A stretch of DNA of 64,000 bases from Dallia pectoralis (Eukaryota; Chordata; Actinopteri; Esociformes; Umbridae): contig CM055753.1 of NCBI GenBank assembly GCA_029465975.1, positions 8,586,821-8,650,820 on the forward strand, given 5' to 3'. The notes beneath the pieces are model-generated. The model worked only from the letters and a program-made list of their open reading frames with translations. It ran no database searches and was not told where the DNA came from. Shown here one piece after another: positions 11,884 to 23,442 of the stretch (position 1 is the stretch's first letter; each line of letters starts with the position of its first letter). The position numbers were made by a program, and so were the translations under genes.

Positions 11884-12677
11884 CACACGACCGAACCCAA
11901 TACAACGTGGAACCTTCAATTGGTTGTTTCATCAGGTGCTTTGAAGACCGTCTGCTGCCCACGCGCGTCTCTCCTTTCGATGTGAAGAGCGACCGGCGCC
12001 GTTGGTCTTAACGTCTGAGACCCGCCAAGTGTGCCATCTGTCGCGGCCCGCATTGTCACCGCGGCCCCCGTTTGAGCGCAGAGCTCGGCTGATTAAAAAC
12101 AAAATTTGGCTGATTGAAAAGGGCTCAGCTGCCGAGCAGTGTTCTACAAACTATGGCCTTTAGCCACCGATACAATGGGGTTCACGTCTTGTCCCGTCCC
12201 AGTGGCGCTGGGAGGCTTATTGAACGTAACGACGGGAGGACAGTGTGATGGCACTCTGAGCTGCACACGGGGGATATTCGCATTGATAGCAGGGAGTAGA
12301 GACGGACGGGGTTGGTGGAGCTGGGAGGGGGGTCTCTGAGTCGCGTTATAGATATGAAAAATGGCATTGGAATAGGGATGGAACTTCACATGCTGATGAA
12401 TATCGAAACATTACAAGTCCCGTCCAAAGAGAAAAAAACACATCCTATTTACTCCTCGGCGCCTCGCCGTGAGGTAAACAGTCGCTCATTGTGACACGAC
12501 GTGTTGCAGGAGCGTTGTCTGGTTGCAGGAGCGTTGTCTGGTTGAGGAGCGTTGTCTGGTTGAGGAGTGCCCTGGCGACGTCTCAGCAGGCTGGCACCAC
12601 AGGCTTCTCTGTAATTGGGCTCAGGACTGGTGAGATGAGCAGTGGGTAAGGCAACATTATGCTTCTGAAGATGCCTA
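11884..12677. other. intergenic unique DNA with a short tandem block
   Basis: Contains a small tandem block of ggttgcaggagcgttgtct-type units at about 12507-12566 and a GC-rich, CpG-containing segment at 11960-12090. No gene recognised. Confidence 0.5.
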
Positions 12678-12685
12678 CGTGGAAT

Positions 12686-12790
12686 GTGTGTGTGTGTGTG
12701 TGTCTGTGTCTGTGTCTGTGTGTGTGTGTGTGTGTGTGTGTCTGTGTCTGTGTCTGTGTCTGTGTCTGTGTGTGTGTGTGTGTGTGTGTT
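12686..12790. repeat. (GT)n/(GTGTCT)n microsatellite
   Basis: GT dinucleotides interspersed with hexanucleotide GTGTCT blocks. Confidence 0.93.
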
Positions 12791-12899
12791 TGACGATGTG
12801 CGATGGAATGGAGAGATCTGAAGCTTAGTGTGAATGCTGCGGTCGGCCCCGGAGTGAGCGAGATAGGGTGAGGGGAGGAACTGTTGTAATATGATTGTG

Positions 12900-13545
12900 T
12901 AGAGACTGAGTAGAGTCTGGGTTGAGGCTGAGTAGAGGCTGAGTAGAGTCTGGGTAGAGGCTGAGTAGAGGCTGAGTAGAGGCTGGGTAGAGACTGAGTA
13001 GAGTCTGGGTTGAGGCTGAGTAGAGGCTGAGTAGAGTCTGGGTAGAGGCTGAGTAGAGGCTGAGTAGAGGCTGAGTAGAGACTGAGTTGAGACTGAGTAG
13101 AGACTGAGTAAAGACTAAATAAAGGTTAAGTAGAGACTGAGTAGAGGCTGAGTAGAGGCTGAGTTTAGACTGAGTTTAGACTGAATAGAGGCTGAGTAGA
13201 GGCTGAGTAAAGACTAAATAAAGGTTAAGTAGAGACTGAGTAGAGGCTGAGTAGAGGCTGAGTTTAGACTGAGTAGAGTCTGGGTAGAGGCTGAGTAGAG
13301 GCTGAGTAGAGGCTGAGTAGAGGCTGGGTAGAGACTGAGTAGAGTCTGGGTTGAGGCTGAGTAGAGGCTGAGTAGAGTCTGGGTAGAGGCTGAGTAGAGG
13401 CTGAGTAGAGGCTGGGTAGAGACTGAGTAGAGGCTGAGTAGAGGCTGAGTAGAGGCTGAGTAGAGGCTGAGTAAAGACTAAATAAAGGTTAAGTAGAGAC
13501 TGAGTTGCGACTGAATAAAAGCTGAGTAGAGGCTGAGTTGAAACT
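12900..13545. repeat. 11-bp minisatellite with higher-order organisation
   Basis: The basic unit gagtagaggct (11 bp) varies as gagtagagtct, gggtagagact, gagtttagact and taaataaaggt. Longer blocks recur, for example the phrase taaagactaaataaaggtta near 13110, 13208 and 13471, so amplification acted on composite units of several 11-mers. A - strand frame (13176-13598) is open because the unit lacks stops. Confidence 0.93.
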
Positions 13546-13660
13546 GGAGTGTTGCTAACACTTCTGGTAGACTGGCATATCTGGTGCTGTTTCTTCACTG
13601 AAGCTGCTGGCTCAAGATGAGGGAGTGAGTGAATGTGGATAATGATGGAGTGAAATGGAT

Positions 13661-13675
13661 GTAAAGAGAGAGAGA

Positions 13676-13726
<51 letters not shown>

Positions 13727-13738
13727 AGAGAGAGAGAG
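13661..13738. repeat. (GA)n microsatellite
   Basis: GA dinucleotides with a TGAG and an AAAA interruption. Confidence 0.95.
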
Positions 13739-13960
13739 GTGGAAGCTGAGGAGGAGTAAACGTTTGAGAAAGAATAGAAAGTAGAGGAGTTTCAGATGTT
13801 AAACTGTAAACCCGTAAGAAATTCTTTCAGATAATTTCTTTATTGCGCAACTGACTTGTTGCTCTTCTATTGCTTCAAATTCGAGTTTCATTGATTAGGC
13901 GACACTTCATTAGACACACGGACTGAAGTTGTGGTGGTATCATGATTCTCTTACCACAAC

Positions 13961-14217
13961 CACATAACCCTGTCTCATACCACATAACCCTGTCTCATAC
14001 CACATAACCCTGTCTCATACCACATAACCCTGTCTCATACCACATAACCCTGTCTCATACCACATAACCCTGTCTCATACCACATAACCCTGTCTCATAC
14101 CACATAACCCTGTCTCATACCACATAACCCTGTCTCATACCACATAACCCTGTCTCATACCACATAACCCTGTCTCATACCACATAACCCTGTCTCATAC
14201 CACATAACTCTGTCTCA
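13961..14217. repeat. 20-bp minisatellite, about 13 copies
   Basis: Exact 20-bp repeats of cacataaccctgtctcatac, identical except the last copy (cacataactctgtctcaac). Such uniformity suggests recent expansion. Confidence 0.97.
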
Positions 14218-14539
14218 ACATTGAGGGTTGAGTAATGTAGTTAATTGCTATGCATGATGTGCCACCATGTTTGTTACTGCTCAGAGAAGATAAGTCATTA
14301 TCAGTGCTTGATATGCAGATTATATCACCAGCATCAACTAATTCCTGCCTCCTTCTACGTTATCAACAGTGGCATCAGATCGGAGCACTATTCACAGCGC
14401 CAACTATGTTTTCCTCACACTCCGTGAAACCCCGTCTGAAGAACCAGCGGATTGAATAGCCTGGTGTTTTGTCCTGTTTCTCAGGGAATGCTGTTGCAGA
14501 AATGCTCTGTGGGTTTCTTAATTTCAAACGTGGCATTAC

Positions 14540-14700
14540 AATAAACAATTGACAGTTAATATATGTCCAATATACCATGGTTTTGGTCCAGGTGATTGTA
14601 TTTTTTTTGCCAAAGAACAGCTATCTGCCGTGGTATATTGGCCTAATTGCTGTTGTAAACCAGATATTAACCGGCAATAAGAACGCAATAAGAGCAACAA
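14540..14700. mobile_element. degenerate teleost foldback (MITE-like) element
   Basis: The inverted arms ccaatataccatgg (14567-14580) and ccgtggtatattgg (14628-14641) pair with one mismatch. The right arm is preceded by aagaacagctatctg and followed by a stretch ending ggcaataagaacgcaataag. The motif pattern (an AATATACCACGG arm, GAACAG, then a CAATAAG region) matches an abundant foldback repeat that I know from salmonid and related fish genomes. The ends and target duplication are not clear. Confidence 0.5.
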
Positions 14701-15285
14701 ATGTTTTTGTCATTGCGAACCCATGGTATGTGAGTTCTGATATGCCACACAACCCCAGACAACGAGCATTCTGGGATAAAAACAGGATGAGGTTCACGTC
14801 TGATCCGATCCCAGAAGTGCTGGGGGCGGGGCATAACTGTAAAACATTCAACGCATGTTTTTACCGGGTTTCAGAATTAGTGTAGACACCTGTAATACAT
14901 GCGAAGGCTTCAAATGTGACACGTTCCAATATGTTACTTCTAATGTTACTTCTGAACGCTGCCCTACAGTGCATGGATACTTAACCCTGGGAGCGTTCGG
15001 GAAACAAGCAAGGGCAACCTAAGTGCTGTGAACTGTAGACTCGCTGGGTGTTTGGCTTTGTTAATGGCGTATGGCTTCGTGTCTGTGGTTTTTCGGGCCA
15101 TCGACTCTCTCAGGAATCTGACTGGGAAAGAAAGAGTCGGAGAGCCTGCTGCTATTTCAGCACTTTCTGCTCACATCAACCTAATAGTCTCTGATAGGAG
15201 TGATCAGGCAAACCGTGTTCTTTTCTCAGAGGGACACACACGAACACAAAACATGCATGCATGTTTTTCGCTCTGTCTTTTTCTC
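14701..15285. other. intergenic unique DNA, no gene recognised
   Basis: The string ttcacgtctgatccgatccc followed by agaagtgctggg at 14791-14822 loosely resembles one near 12181-12212, perhaps a shared old repeat. ORFs here (up to 112 codons at 15028-15366) run into the CA tract and carry no domain. Confidence 0.4.
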
Positions 15286-15290
15286 CTCCA

Positions 15291-15352
15291 TACACACACA
15301 CACATACACACACACAAACACTCACAGTCACACACACACAGTCACAGTCACA
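15291..15352. repeat. (CA)n microsatellite with CAGTCA interruptions
   Basis: CA dinucleotides mixed with CACAGT hexamers. Confidence 0.9.
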
Positions 15353-15386
15353 CAGTTACACGGTAACATCTATAACATTTGAACCT

Positions 15387-16169
15387 GCATACTGTATCAA
15401 CACAGATATAATAGACCATCATACTGTATCAACACAGAGATAATAGACCATCATACTGTAACAACACAGAGATAATAGACCATCATACTGTATCAACACA
15501 GAGTTAATAGACGATCATACTGTATCAACAGAGAGATAATAGACCATCATACTGTAACAACACAGAGATAATAGACCATCATACTGTATCAACACAGAGT
15601 TAATAGACCATCATACTGTATCAATAGAGATAATAGACCATCATACTGTATCAACAGAGATAATAGACCATCATACTGTAACAACACAGATAATAGACCA
15701 TCATACTGTAACAACACAGAGATAATAGACCATCATACTGTAACAACACAGAGATAATAGACCATCATACTGTATCAACAGAGATAATAGACCATCATAC
15801 TGTACCAACACAGAGATAATAGACCATCATACTGTACCAACACAGAGATAATAGACCATCATACTGTATCAACACAGAGATAATAGACCATCATACTGTA
15901 TCAACACAGAGATAATAGACCATCATACTGTATCAACAGAGATAATAGACCATCATACTGTACCAACACAGAGATAATAGACCATCATACTGTACCAACA
16001 CAGAGATAATAGACCATCATACTGTACCAACACAGAGATAATAGACCATCATACTGTATCAACACAGAGATAATAGACCATCATACTGTATCAACACAGA
16101 GATAATAGACCATCATACTGTATCAACACAGAGATAATAGACCATCATACTGTATCAACACAGAGACAG
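15387..16169. repeat. 32-bp minisatellite, about 25 copies
   Basis: The unit is roughly catactgtatcaacacagag followed by ataatagaccat. Copies vary by atcaac/aacaac/accaac and by loss of the AC in acacag, which gives 30-bp units. The array lies in AT-rich DNA; both strands have stops in all frames. Confidence 0.95.
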
Positions 16170-17345
16170 ACACAGTCTGTTATTCTGAACCCATCCTTCA
16201 TTATTGCACAGTCATGCCCAGGGTATCTTCAGCTGGGTGGGCTGGATTTGGGGCCCTAATTAACACCTCCCACCCTCTCCGTCCTCGGTGCCGCCGTTAG
16301 ATCTGATTACCAGGCAGAAGCTCCATGGTCTCACCCTCACAAGGTGAGCAGTCTCAGAGGATTTGACTTTCAGCTCGGTCGGTTAAAACCGAGGCGGTCT
16401 GCCTACATGCCGCAGTACAGCACTGCCCTAGAAAAGTACGAGTGTGTGTGCGTGTCTGTGCGTGTGTGTTCGAGATTGTGAGGAAAAACCCTGACGATGA
16501 CTCACCTCCAGAGCCGAGGGATAACCAGGCAGAGGAAAGACTCCGAAAGCCTGCCGACGCAGCCCGCAGATGGGGCCCGGTGGTGCCGGAAAGCCCCCCG
16601 GTGGGGTCAGAGACCGCGGCTCCAGGCCAAAGGTCACGTCTACACACTGCCGTCGGGTGGGCGGGTGGTGGGTGCGTCTCCATGCGCCCCGCTCAATCAC
16701 CTCCACCCTCAAGCTCACCGAGCCTTTCCGACCACACTGAATCAGACCGCGCGGCCGTCCAATGGAAACACGGCGATTCTGAGAAGTGCGCGATACACAA
16801 TGAGCCCGCCATAATCTGATGACTAACAGTAACAGCGAGGCTCATGTTTCTGTTTATATTTATTTATATTTAAACATCGCTCAATCCTTTTCCACATTTT
16901 TTCCCCGACCCTGAAGTATTATTCACGGTTTACTAATTAGCCCAGATATTGTATAGCCACACTATAACGTACTAATAACTAATATTTACGATGACTGTAT
17001 GACAGTAAAAATGGTTTAGGCAGATTGGCGCACTTACATTTGAATGAAGAAAGGTTGACATCAAAATGCTTCAAGAAAGATTAGACAGTGATTGTAAAGG
17101 ATAATATAATTTAGGATGCCCTTTATCCCCCAGTCTGACTGTCAAGGAGAAACAGATTGTTTTCAGTTTTCAGAATTTCGTCTCCAGCAAAAACCAAGTT
17201 GTACGTACTAAGCCCAGTTTTTTTACTGGTTTCTCGGGTGATCTTCTTTTCCGGTGATAAAAAATGGGTCAGCAACCCTCAGTTTAGGGTAAGATAGTTT
17301 GGTCTTAAGTGTGTCATTTATTTTAATTTAATACTTCAGACTCAC
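16170..17345. other. intergenic unique DNA, no gene recognised
   Basis: GC-rich at 16250-16760 with overlapping ORFs of 96-125 codons on both strands and no recognised domain, then AT-rich. The segment at about 16840-16880 is TTTATATT-rich. Nothing is identified as a gene. Confidence 0.45.
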
Positions 17346-17349
17346 AAAG

Positions 17350-18447
17350 GGCACCTACAAAGTGCCCTACAGAGTGCCCTACAGAGTGCCCTACAGAATG
17401 CCCTACAGAGTGCCCTACAGAGTGCCCTACAGAGTGTCCCACAGAGTGTCCCACAGAGTGTCCTACAGAGTGTCCTACAGAGTGCCCTTCAGAGTGCCCT
17501 ACAGAGTGTCCTACAGAGTGCCCTTCAGAGTGTCCTACAGAGTGCCCTACAGAGTGCCCTTCAGAGTGCCCTACAGAGTGCCCTACAGAGTGTCCTACAG
17601 AGTGCCCTACAGAGTGTCCCACAGAGTGTCCTACAGAGTGTCCTACAGAGTGCCCTTCAGAGTGCCCTACAGAGTGCCCTACAGAGTGTCCTACAGAGTG
17701 CCCTTCAGAGTGCCCTTCAGAGTGCCCTACAGAGTGCCCTACAGAGTGTCCTACAGAGTGCCCTTCAGAGTGTCCTACAGAGTGCCCTACATAGTGTCCT
17801 ACAAAGTGCCCTACAGAGTGTCCTACAGAGTGCCCTTCAGATTGTCCTTCAGAGTGCCCTACAGAGTGTCCCACAGAGTGTCCTACAGAGTGCCCTTCAG
17901 AGTGCCCTACAGAGTGCCCTACAGAGTGTCCTACAGAGTGCCCTACAGAGTGCTCTACAGAGTGCCCTACTGAGTGCCCTTCAGAGTGCCCTACAGAGTG
18001 CCCTACAGAGTACCCTTCATAGTGCCCTACAGGGTGTCCTACAGAGTGCCCTTCAGAGTGCCCTACAGAGTGCCCTACAGAGTTGCCTACAGAGTGTCCT
18101 ACAGAGTGCCCTACATAGTGTCCTACAGAGTGCCCTACAGAGTGGCCTACAGAGTTCCCTACAGAGTGTCCTACAAAGTGCCCTACAGAGTGCCCTACAC
18201 AGTTCCCTACAGAGTGTCCCACAGAGTGTCCCACAGAGTGCTCTACAGAGTGCCCTACAGAGTGCCCTTCAGTGGGTCCTACAGAGTGCTCTACAGAGTG
18301 CTCTACAGAGTGCCCTTCAGTCTGCCCTACAGGGTGCCCTTCAGTGTGCCCTACAGAGTGCCCTACAGAGTGCCCTACAGAGTGTCCTACAGAGTGCCCT
18401 ACAGAGTGCCCTTCAGTGTGCCCTTCGGTGTGCCCTACAGAGTCTAC
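17350..18447. repeat. 12-bp minisatellite, about 91 copies
   Basis: The unit ccctacagagtg (variants cctacagagtgt, cccttcagagtg, cccacagagtgt) fills 1.1 kb. Because 12 is a multiple of three, frames stay open: a - strand frame of 303 codons encodes GHSV/GHSE tetrapeptides and + frames encode YRVP tetrapeptides. Neither has a signal peptide, a start context or a non-repeat domain, so I treat it as non-coding satellite. Confidence 0.96.
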
Positions 18448-19180
18448 CCGATTGATTCACAAATAAACCTAATCTGATATGTGTTCTTTTGTGTCACTCT
18501 GACTGTCAAAATGGGGTCTGACTTTTTTCTCTCAAGGATGATTTGTCTTGGATAGCATATCCTCATTCACTCAGAGATTTGATTGGGTTTTCACAATGTA
18601 CGGTATTGGCAGGCACACAGAGTCAGTTCAAAGACACGCATTCAGCAGCAGCGAGATGCTTGAGTGATGACAACTGGTTTGCATTTGAGTGAACGTAGCC
18701 CAGATAGGGCTGTCGTGATCCGAAACAAGCAGAGATAAATCATCACTGGAGCGCTGGTGCTACACACATGCTACACACATGCTTCAAATATAAATCTGGG
18801 TTCAAGACATGTTCCCATGGGATTATTGCACTACAAATCACAGTTGGCTAAAATCGCTTTTCCATATTCGAGTTCATATCATAATCACATAGACAACTCA
18901 GCCAACCAGGTGAATCTGCAAGTGGCGATTGTCCCAGAGCCCCGGCTTTTACTGTAGTGCATTAAACAAAAACAGAGATGGAACTAAGTAGTTCCTCCAC
19001 ATTCAGGGCTGCTGTCAGGAGAGAGGAGGCTCATTAGTGTGTTTAATCATCCCGTGGAAATAAAGACGCGGAGACAGGCGTTTGGAGGCCCCCGACACCC
19101 GCTAAGACTTCCCTCCAGTTCACCACCACGAGCCATTCATTCAAGACGTCCTGTTGCCGCGTGCGCCGTAAAGGAGGAGA
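18448..19180. other. intergenic unique DNA, no gene recognised
   Basis: Unique sequence with a small duplication (ctacacacatg twice, at about 18760-18781). ORFs are below 70 codons. Confidence 0.45.
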
Positions 19181-19183
19181 GGT

Positions 19184-19676
19184 GGAGACGAGAGAGGAGA
19201 CATGGAGAGGGGTAGGGATGGTGTGGCGGAATAAGGAGAGATGGGGAGAGAGATGGGGAGAGATGGGGAGAGAGATGGAGAGAGATGGGGAGAGAGATGG
19301 GGAGAGATGGAGAGAGATGGAGAGAGAGAGAGAGAGAGATGGGGAGAGAGATGGAGAGATGGAGAGAGATGGAGAGAGAGAGAGATGGGGAGAGAGATGG
19401 AGAGATGGAGAGAGATGGGAGAGATGGAGAGAGCTGGAGAGAGATGGGGAGAGGTGGGGAGAGATGGAGAGAGAGGGAGAGAGATGGAGAGAGGTGGGGA
19501 GAGAGATGGGGAGAGATGGGGAGAGAGATGGGGAGAGATGGAGAGAGATGGAGAGAGATGGGGAGAGAGATGGGGAGAGATGGAGAGAGATGGGGAGAGA
19601 TGGGGAGAGAGATGGGGAGAGATGGAGAGAGATGGGGAGAGACGGAGAGAGATGGGGAGAGACGGAGAGAGATGGC
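19184..19676. repeat. purine minisatellite (GGGGAGAGAGAT/GGAGAGAGAT units)
   Basis: About 490 bp consisting almost only of A and G plus the T of GAT, with 10- and 12-bp units. Open frames on both strands (up to 224 codons) are low-complexity products. Confidence 0.95.
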
Positions 19677-20380
19677 CGGTGGGGGAGCAGGGGGTGAGGA
19701 AAGCTTGTCTTTTCCATGTTTTATGGATGGCTCATCAAAAATATACACTCACAGGCGAACCCACTTACCAGACACTCAGACTTTCTCACATTGGCCAAGG
19801 ATTGTACACACAGTGTTTTAACCGGCGCACGGAACATTTTGTGTCTAGCGACTGAAGCTAATGTACCCTAATTGCAGTCGAGAGGCTTTTTCACATGATA
19901 CACGCACATGGTCTGAAGCATCTCTGTGTCACCACACTGTTTGGCTAGCCACCCCAGTGACTCGGAAAATAACTCAACATGTCAGAAAACAATACGCGAG
20001 TGTTGAAAAAAAAATCTTCAAACTACGCCGTTTTGTTTTCAACCCGAGGTGAACCGAACCGGGGCCCCCGTCGCGTCAGGTCCTGTGCGATGCGAAGACG
20101 ATGATGAGGACTCGGCGTGAAGGCAGTGCATCGTTCATCCCACCCCGTTACCCAACATCATTTAATTGATCTGTGCTGCTCGACGCCGTCCGTGTTTCCT
20201 GCTGTCTTAAGCCTAACCTAAACTGTGGACTTGCACTTTTAACACGGCCCCCTGTTGTCAGCCCCCTTTTGTCTGCTTTGGTGGTGGGACCCATTAATCA
20301 TATTAGCCAGAGCAGGCTGTTCATGCCTTCACACTGTTCACACAACACCAAGCAGCTGCCCTATAAAGCCACACTATTGA
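19677..20380. other. intergenic unique DNA, possible conserved stretch
   Basis: Unique DNA. The stretch at about 20155-20350 has mixed composition with ATTA cores and no repeats. No ORF above 77 codons. Function unknown. Confidence 0.35.
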
Positions 20381-20381
20381 A

Positions 20382-20731
20382 TGTGTGTGTGTGTGTGTGT
20401 GGATAAATGTGTGTGTGTGGACAAATGTGGGTGTGAGAGTGTGCATTGATGTGAAGCAAGCGTGTGTGTATTAATGTACAGCTTGCATTTGTTTGTGTGT
20501 TTGTGTGTTTGTGCGAGCGAGCGGCATGCATCAATGTGCAGCGTGTGTTTGTTTGAATGTGTGTGTGTGTCTGTCTGTGTGTGTTTGTGTGTGTGTGTGT
20601 GTGTGTTTGTGTTTGTGTGTGTGTGTGTCTGTGTGTGTGTGTGTTTGTGTGTGTGTGTGCGAGCGGCATGCATCGTTGTGCAGCGCGCGCGTGTCTGTGT
20701 GTGTTTGTGTGTGTGTGTGTGCGTATTCCAC
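20382..20731. repeat. (GT)n compound microsatellite with GCGAGCGGCATGCATC insertions
   Basis: GT-rich for about 350 bp. Two related inserts, gcgagcggcatgcatcaatg (about 20516) and gcgagcggcatgcatcgttg (about 20659), each followed by tgcagcg, show duplication of a composite unit of about 140 bp. Confidence 0.88.
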
Positions 20732-21013
20732 AACCAGTATATATCTCCATCAGCATCTATGATCCTGTAGTCAGGTGTCATCTACTGGCAACCTACTGAC
20801 CCAGAAATATGAGACCTGGACGGCCGCTCTCCACTCTAATGGCCAGCTTCATCCATGTCTCTCTCTAATATTTCTAAACCTTTCTCCATCTCTGCTAACA
20901 GAGGTTCGAGGGTGATAAAACAAAGCATGATATAATCTAGAAACAGACAGCGTGGGAGGAAGAAGTGAAACAGAGTAGCCAGTTCTTTGTAGCAGACAGC
21001 GATCACAGACTGT

Positions 21014-21185
21014 GGGTATATTACAGGTACATTACACGAAACAATATTATAGATAGATTACAGATATATTACAGGTACATTACATGATCTTGGTAAATAT
21101 ATTATAGATACATAACAGGTATATTACAGTTATATACAGGTATATTGCAGTTGTGTTACTGGTATATTACAACTATATTGCAGGG
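21014..21185. repeat. degenerate AT-rich tandem repeat (ATTACAGGTATATT-like)
   Basis: Imperfect copies of attacaggtatatt/attatagatagatt in about 170 bp. Confidence 0.7.
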
Positions 21186-21264
21186 CAGGCAAGTTGACAG
21201 ACATTTTCTGTGCAGCAGACAGATTCAACACACAATCTATGTGACAGACACGGACAAGACACGG

Positions 21265-21266
<2 letters not shown>

Positions 21267-21342
<76 letters not shown>

Positions 21343-21383
21343 AGACACACTCACACACAGACACACACACACACACACACACA

Positions 21384-21424
<41 letters not shown>
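21267..21424. repeat. long (CA)n microsatellite with CAGACA interruptions
   Basis: CA dinucleotides over about 158 bp with several GACACA insertions. Confidence 0.96.
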
Positions 21425-21426
<2 letters not shown>

Positions 21427-21657
21427 CGGTGGTCTGATTTGTGGCTTGTGGAGGGCCTCTATTATGTGTTGTTACTAGCTGGGGCCCGGGGCTGTAAATT
21501 TGGGCAGGAAGTGAAGACATGGGCGCTCCACCGGCCAGAGGGGAAGCTGTGAAGGTCACCAGGGCCCCTGTGACAAGGCTGTCCGCCCCAGGGAACATTA
21601 GAAGAGCATGTTGGCGAGATTTAGAGCAAGGATGGTCAGCCGAAAGCGCGCACACGG

Positions 21658-21725
21658 AGGTGTGTGTGAGTGTGTGTGTGTGCCCGTGTGTGTGGGTGTG
21701 TGTGCCCGTGTGTGTGGGTGTGTTT
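21658..21725. repeat. (GT)n / GTGTGGGTGTGTGTGCCC repeats
   Basis: GT tract containing two copies of tgcccgtgtgtgtgggtg. Confidence 0.85.
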
Positions 21726-21957
21726 GCGAAGCCGGCGCTGTGATTTGTGAGCGACACTGGACTTTGTAAAGGCGGATTTTTCCAAGGTCCATTTTTCTAA
21801 GGTTAGACACGATGAAATACCTCCGTGGCTTTTCAGTGGAGCCCTTCATCCTGTTTAGCCTTCAAACCAGCGTCGAATCACAGAGATTTATCGGCACGGC
21901 CAAAGGCCCCAGCAACCTGTGGGAGGTGGAGGCCTGGTGGGCGGAGGAACCAACGAC

Positions 21958-22377
21958 AGTACGCCAACAGAAGACACGAGTACACCAACAGAAGACACGA
22001 GTACACCAACAGAAGACACGAGTACGCCAACAGAAGACATGAGTACGGCAACAGAAGACACGAGTACACCAACAGAAGACACGAGTACGCCAACAGAAGA
22101 CACGAGTACGCCAACAGAAGACACGAGTACGCCAACAGAAGACACGAGTACGCCAACAGAAGACACGAGTACGCCAACAGAAGACACGAGTACGCCAACA
22201 GAAGACACGAGTACGCCAACAGAAGACACGAGTACGCCAACAGAAGACACGAGTACGCCAACAGAAGACACGAGTACGCCAACAGAAGACACGAGTACGC
22301 CAACAGAAGACACGAGTACGCCAACAGAAGACACGAGTACGCCAACAGAAGACACGAGTACGCCAACAGAAGACACC
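21958..22377. repeat. 21-bp minisatellite, 20 copies
   Basis: The unit acgccaacagaagacacgag plus t is nearly invariant over the 3' 14 copies; the first six carry acacc, atgag and acggc variants. With a 21-bp period, one + frame (21919-22536) reads STPTEDT heptapeptides, a mucin-like Ser/Thr pattern, and others read YANRRHE. No signal peptide or flanking domain supports a gene. Confidence 0.96.
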
Positions 22378-22584
22378 TGGATGCACGGCCCGCGTGTATT
22401 TATAGAAAGCGCTGCGCTGAGTGTCCTATCAGGTGCGTTTGTGTGTGCACGTCGAACGCGCCACGTGCACGCATTTTTGTCCGTGCGCGTGCGGAGCGTA
22501 TGCGAGGAAATTGATGAGTGTCTGTTTCCCGTATAGGCACTTTAATTAGGAGAATTTCTCTATAGCTGTGCGTGTTCTTGTGTG

Positions 22585-22706
22585 AGAGTGTGTGCGTGTG
22601 TGTGTGTGTGTGTGCGTGTGTGTGAAAGTAGAGCCATTGAACAACAGGGGAGGAGAATACGGTGAGGTGACTCACACACACACACACACACACGCACACA
22701 CACAGT
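22585..22706. repeat. (GT)n and (CA)n microsatellites facing each other
   Basis: GT run at about 22585-22625 and CA run at 22673-22704, 48 bp apart. Together they form a long potential hairpin. Confidence 0.88.
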
Positions 22707-22826
22707 GTCTTACTGTAATCCAGGAGGTTGAATCAGACCTCATGTTGCTACCTGCCTCTGGAGCCAATGCATCTCTATCCAGGTGTCTCGCTATCTAGCC
22801 TGTGTGGCTGATGACTGTATCTGACG

Positions 22827-23012
22827 CCTCTGCACCTAGATACCTCTGTTCTTAGATGCCTGTGTGCCTGGATACCTCTGTTCTTAGATGCCTGTGTGCC
22901 TAGATACCTCTGTTTTTAGATGCCTGTGTGCCTAGATACCTCTGTTTTTAGATGCCTGTGTGCCTAGATACCTTTGTTCTTAGATGCCTATGTATCTAGA
23001 TACCTCTGTAGC
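22827..23012. repeat. 32-bp minisatellite, about 6 copies
   Basis: Units built on tgtgtgcctagatacctctg followed by ttcttagatgcc, with ttt/ctt variants and a diverged last copy. Confidence 0.9.
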
Positions 23013-23127
23013 TACACGCCACTGTGGCGAGACTTCTCTGTAGCTATAGTAACAATATTCCACCAGTATTTGTCCTTACAGACCAGTCAATTCTATAGTG
23101 TTCTTCTGTGTGCATTGGACGGTGTGG

Positions 23128-23442
23128 TTACTCAGGAGGGCGGTGCCAGTACTCAGGAGGGCGATGCCAGTACTCAGGCGGGAGGTGCCAGTACTCAGGA
23201 GGGCGGTGCCAGTACTCAGGAGGGCGTTGCCAGTACTCAGGCGGGAGGTGCCAGTACTCAGGAGGGCGGTGCCAGTACTCAGGAGGGCGGTGCCAGTACT
23301 CACGAGGGCGGTGCCAGTACTCAGGAGGGCGGTGCCAGTACTCAGGAGGGCGGTGCCAGTACTCACGAGGGCGGTGCCAGTACTCAGGAGGGCGGTGCCA
23401 GTACTCAGGAGGGCGTTGCCAGTACTCAGGCGGGAGGTGTGG
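23128..23442. repeat. 21-bp minisatellite, 15 copies
   Basis: The unit gagggcggtgccagtactca plus g, with variants gcgggagg, gagggcgtt and cacgag. Its period keeps one + frame open (22974-23477) as GGASTQE heptapeptides; a - frame reads a Ser/Thr-rich repeat. No surrounding gene structure is recognised. Confidence 0.96.

Noticed and set aside
13961..14217. Interstitial telomeric repeat (contains AACCCT)
   Set aside because: The period is 20 bp and AACCCT occurs once per unit; it is not (TTAGGG)n.
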